A stretch of 6,521 bases of DNA from Bacteroidales bacterium (GTDB lineage: Bacteria; Bacteroidota; Bacteroidia; Bacteroidales; Muribaculaceae). Both the position numbers and the translations under genes were made by a program. The notes beneath the pieces are model-generated. The model did no database searches and was not told the origin of the DNA. It was given only the letters and a program-made list of their open reading frames with translations. The stretch lies in assembly GCA_900755985.1 (NCBI GenBank), contig CAAEIL010000128.1, positions 1-6,521 on the forward strand, given 5' to 3'. Positions 6,186-6,521 of this stretch are shown here, piece after piece. How positions within the stretch are numbered: the first letter of the stretch is position 1; each line of letters begins with the position of its first letter.

Positions 6186-6345
6186 AGAGCTTGTTTTAAT
6201 AATAAATGTTAGCTGCAGGGTCGCATAGCTTGAGTTGATTTTTGTCTTGAGACGAAGGAGTGTACCGAGGTACACGACTGAAGAACAAGGCAAAAAGCGG
6301 CCAAGATATGCGAGACGAAAGCAACATCAGAACCAAAACAGCTCT
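6186..6345. repeat. 160-bp imperfect palindrome, probable dispersed repeat or MITE
   Basis: Both halves read outward from a perfect centre, GTGTACC-GA-GGTACAC (6260-6275). Matching blocks include TTTTTGTCTTG (6239-6249) with CAAGGCAAAAA (6286-6296), GTCGCATAGCTTG (6220-6232) with CAAGATATGCGAGAC (6302-6316), and the ends AGAGCTTGTTTT (6186-6197) with AAAACAGCTCT (6335-6345). GAGACGAA occurs directly repeated in the two halves (6249-6256, 6312-6319). There is no transposase and no obvious target duplication. It starts 26 bases after the Nudix stop. The form fits a non-autonomous mobile repeat whose RNA would fold into one long hairpin; copy number cannot be judged from one window. Confidence 0.6.
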
Positions 6346-6381
6346 CCTGTTTCAATAACGTATACACTATATTTTAACGAT

Positions 6382-6521
6382 ATGAAATCTTTTTTTGTAA
6401 AAGTTACCTCAGAGCTGTCAGTCGTCGGCATCTTTGTGTCTGTTCTTCGGTCGTTATGGAACCCCATAACTCTCTCATCGCAGGCGCAAATCTGCTCGAC
6501 GACTGGCAGCCCTGCCGTTAA
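6382..6521 (+). CDS. Weak partial ORF running off the right edge
   Basis: An ATG at 6382 opens a frame of 46 codons with no stop before the window ends (MKSFFVKVTSELSVVGIFVS...). The first part is hydrophobic and could be a membrane or signal segment. I recognise no family. The same stretch is packed with inverted repeats and other frames on both strands are also open, so coding is doubtful. A TAtaTTTT sequence at 6368-6375 resembles a -7 element but lacks a correctly spaced -33. Confidence 0.18.
   Translation, partial: MKSFFVKVTSELSVVGIFVSVLRSLWNPITLSSQAQICSTTGSPAV
6414..6510. repeat. Long inverted repeat with nested hairpin near the right edge
   Basis: GCTGTCAGTCGTCG (6414-6427) pairs with CGACGACTGGCAGC (6497-6510) at 13 of 14 positions, the exception being a G-T. 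The 69-base interior contains a second perfect stem, GTTATGG (6453-6459) and CCATAAC (6464-6470), around the tetraloop AACC. A competing hairpin, GGCA(G)/(C)TGCC at 6505-6516, overlaps the outer right arm. As RNA this would be a stable two-level stem; it may be a structured RNA, a leader or part of a mobile element. Confidence 0.45.

Noticed and set aside
6396..6408. Third possible operator copy, TGTAA-AAG-TTACC
   Set aside because: The arms match over only four bases (GTAA/TTAC), it lies after the candidate start codon at 6382, and no consensus promoter is attached. It is too weak to count beside the two strong copies.
6453..6470. GTTATGG-AACC-CCATAAC as an integron attC-like core
   Set aside because: The order of GTT and AAC cores and the 4-base spacing do not fit attC (RYYYAAC ... 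GTTRRRY with a long folded interior), and no integrase is present.
6456..6521. Short frame MEPHNSLIAGANLLDDWQPCR ending exactly at the window edge
   Set aside because: It has only 21 codons, lies over strong inverted repeats, overlaps other open frames and has no recognisable family or start signal.
6329..6521. Minus-strand frame entering from the right edge and stopping inside the long palindrome
   Set aside because: It ends in repeat sequence and shows no known motif; with its beginning outside the window it cannot be supported.
1..6521. CRISPR array, tRNA or rRNA genes
   Set aside because: I saw no regularly spaced direct repeats, no cloverleaf with a TTC-type T-arm and no ribosomal RNA core sequence on either strand.

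Overview
The window reads as chromosomal DNA of a Bacteroidales bacterium, perhaps a Bacteroides or Muribaculaceae relative. The reasons are two exact matches to the Bacteroidetes promoter pattern (TTTG, 19-20 bp, TAnnTTTG), AT-rich leaders without clear Shine-Dalgarno sequences, AT-rich intergenic DNA between genes of moderate GC, and a Bacteroides-type DDE transposase. Genus and species cannot be fixed from the sequence.

Layout. (1) 1-1140: the 5' part of an insertion sequence on the minus strand. One unbroken frame of 356 codons runs off the left edge and encodes a DDE transposase with an N-terminal DUF772-like domain; a GC-rich hairpin and a candidate terminal repeat lie just upstream of it. 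(2) 1141-2147: about 1 kb of AT-rich DNA with no credible gene. It holds a compound hairpin (1276-1320) and, at its right end, a consensus promoter and leader for the next gene. (3) 2148-3317: an iron/zinc-type YqhD/BdhA alcohol (aldehyde) dehydrogenase. (4) 3500-5235: pyrK and pyrD, the electron-transfer and catalytic subunits of the NAD-linked class 1B dihydroorotate dehydrogenase, closed by a strong intrinsic terminator. (5) 5300-6159: a Nudix-domain protein with a C-terminal winged-helix-like region (NrtR/AraR-type regulator). Its promoter is flanked by two copies of a palindrome, GTGTAA-TTT-TTACAC. (6) 6186-6345: a 160-bp imperfect palindrome that looks like a dispersed repeat or MITE. 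(7) 6346-6521: a short segment rich in inverted repeats, with a weak partial ORF.

How the parts fit. PyrK and PyrD form one enzyme of de novo pyrimidine synthesis that passes electrons from dihydroorotate through FMN, 2Fe-2S and FAD to NAD+. YqhD-type enzymes consume NAD(P)H by reducing aldehydes. Nudix regulators of the NrtR class sense nucleotide-derived ligands such as ADP-ribose. A shared nicotinamide-nucleotide or redox theme is therefore possible, but it is inference: the terminators and separate promoters suggest at least three transcription units. The most distinctive signal is the Nudix regulator with its paired operators; the most unusual structural DNA is the long palindrome beyond it.
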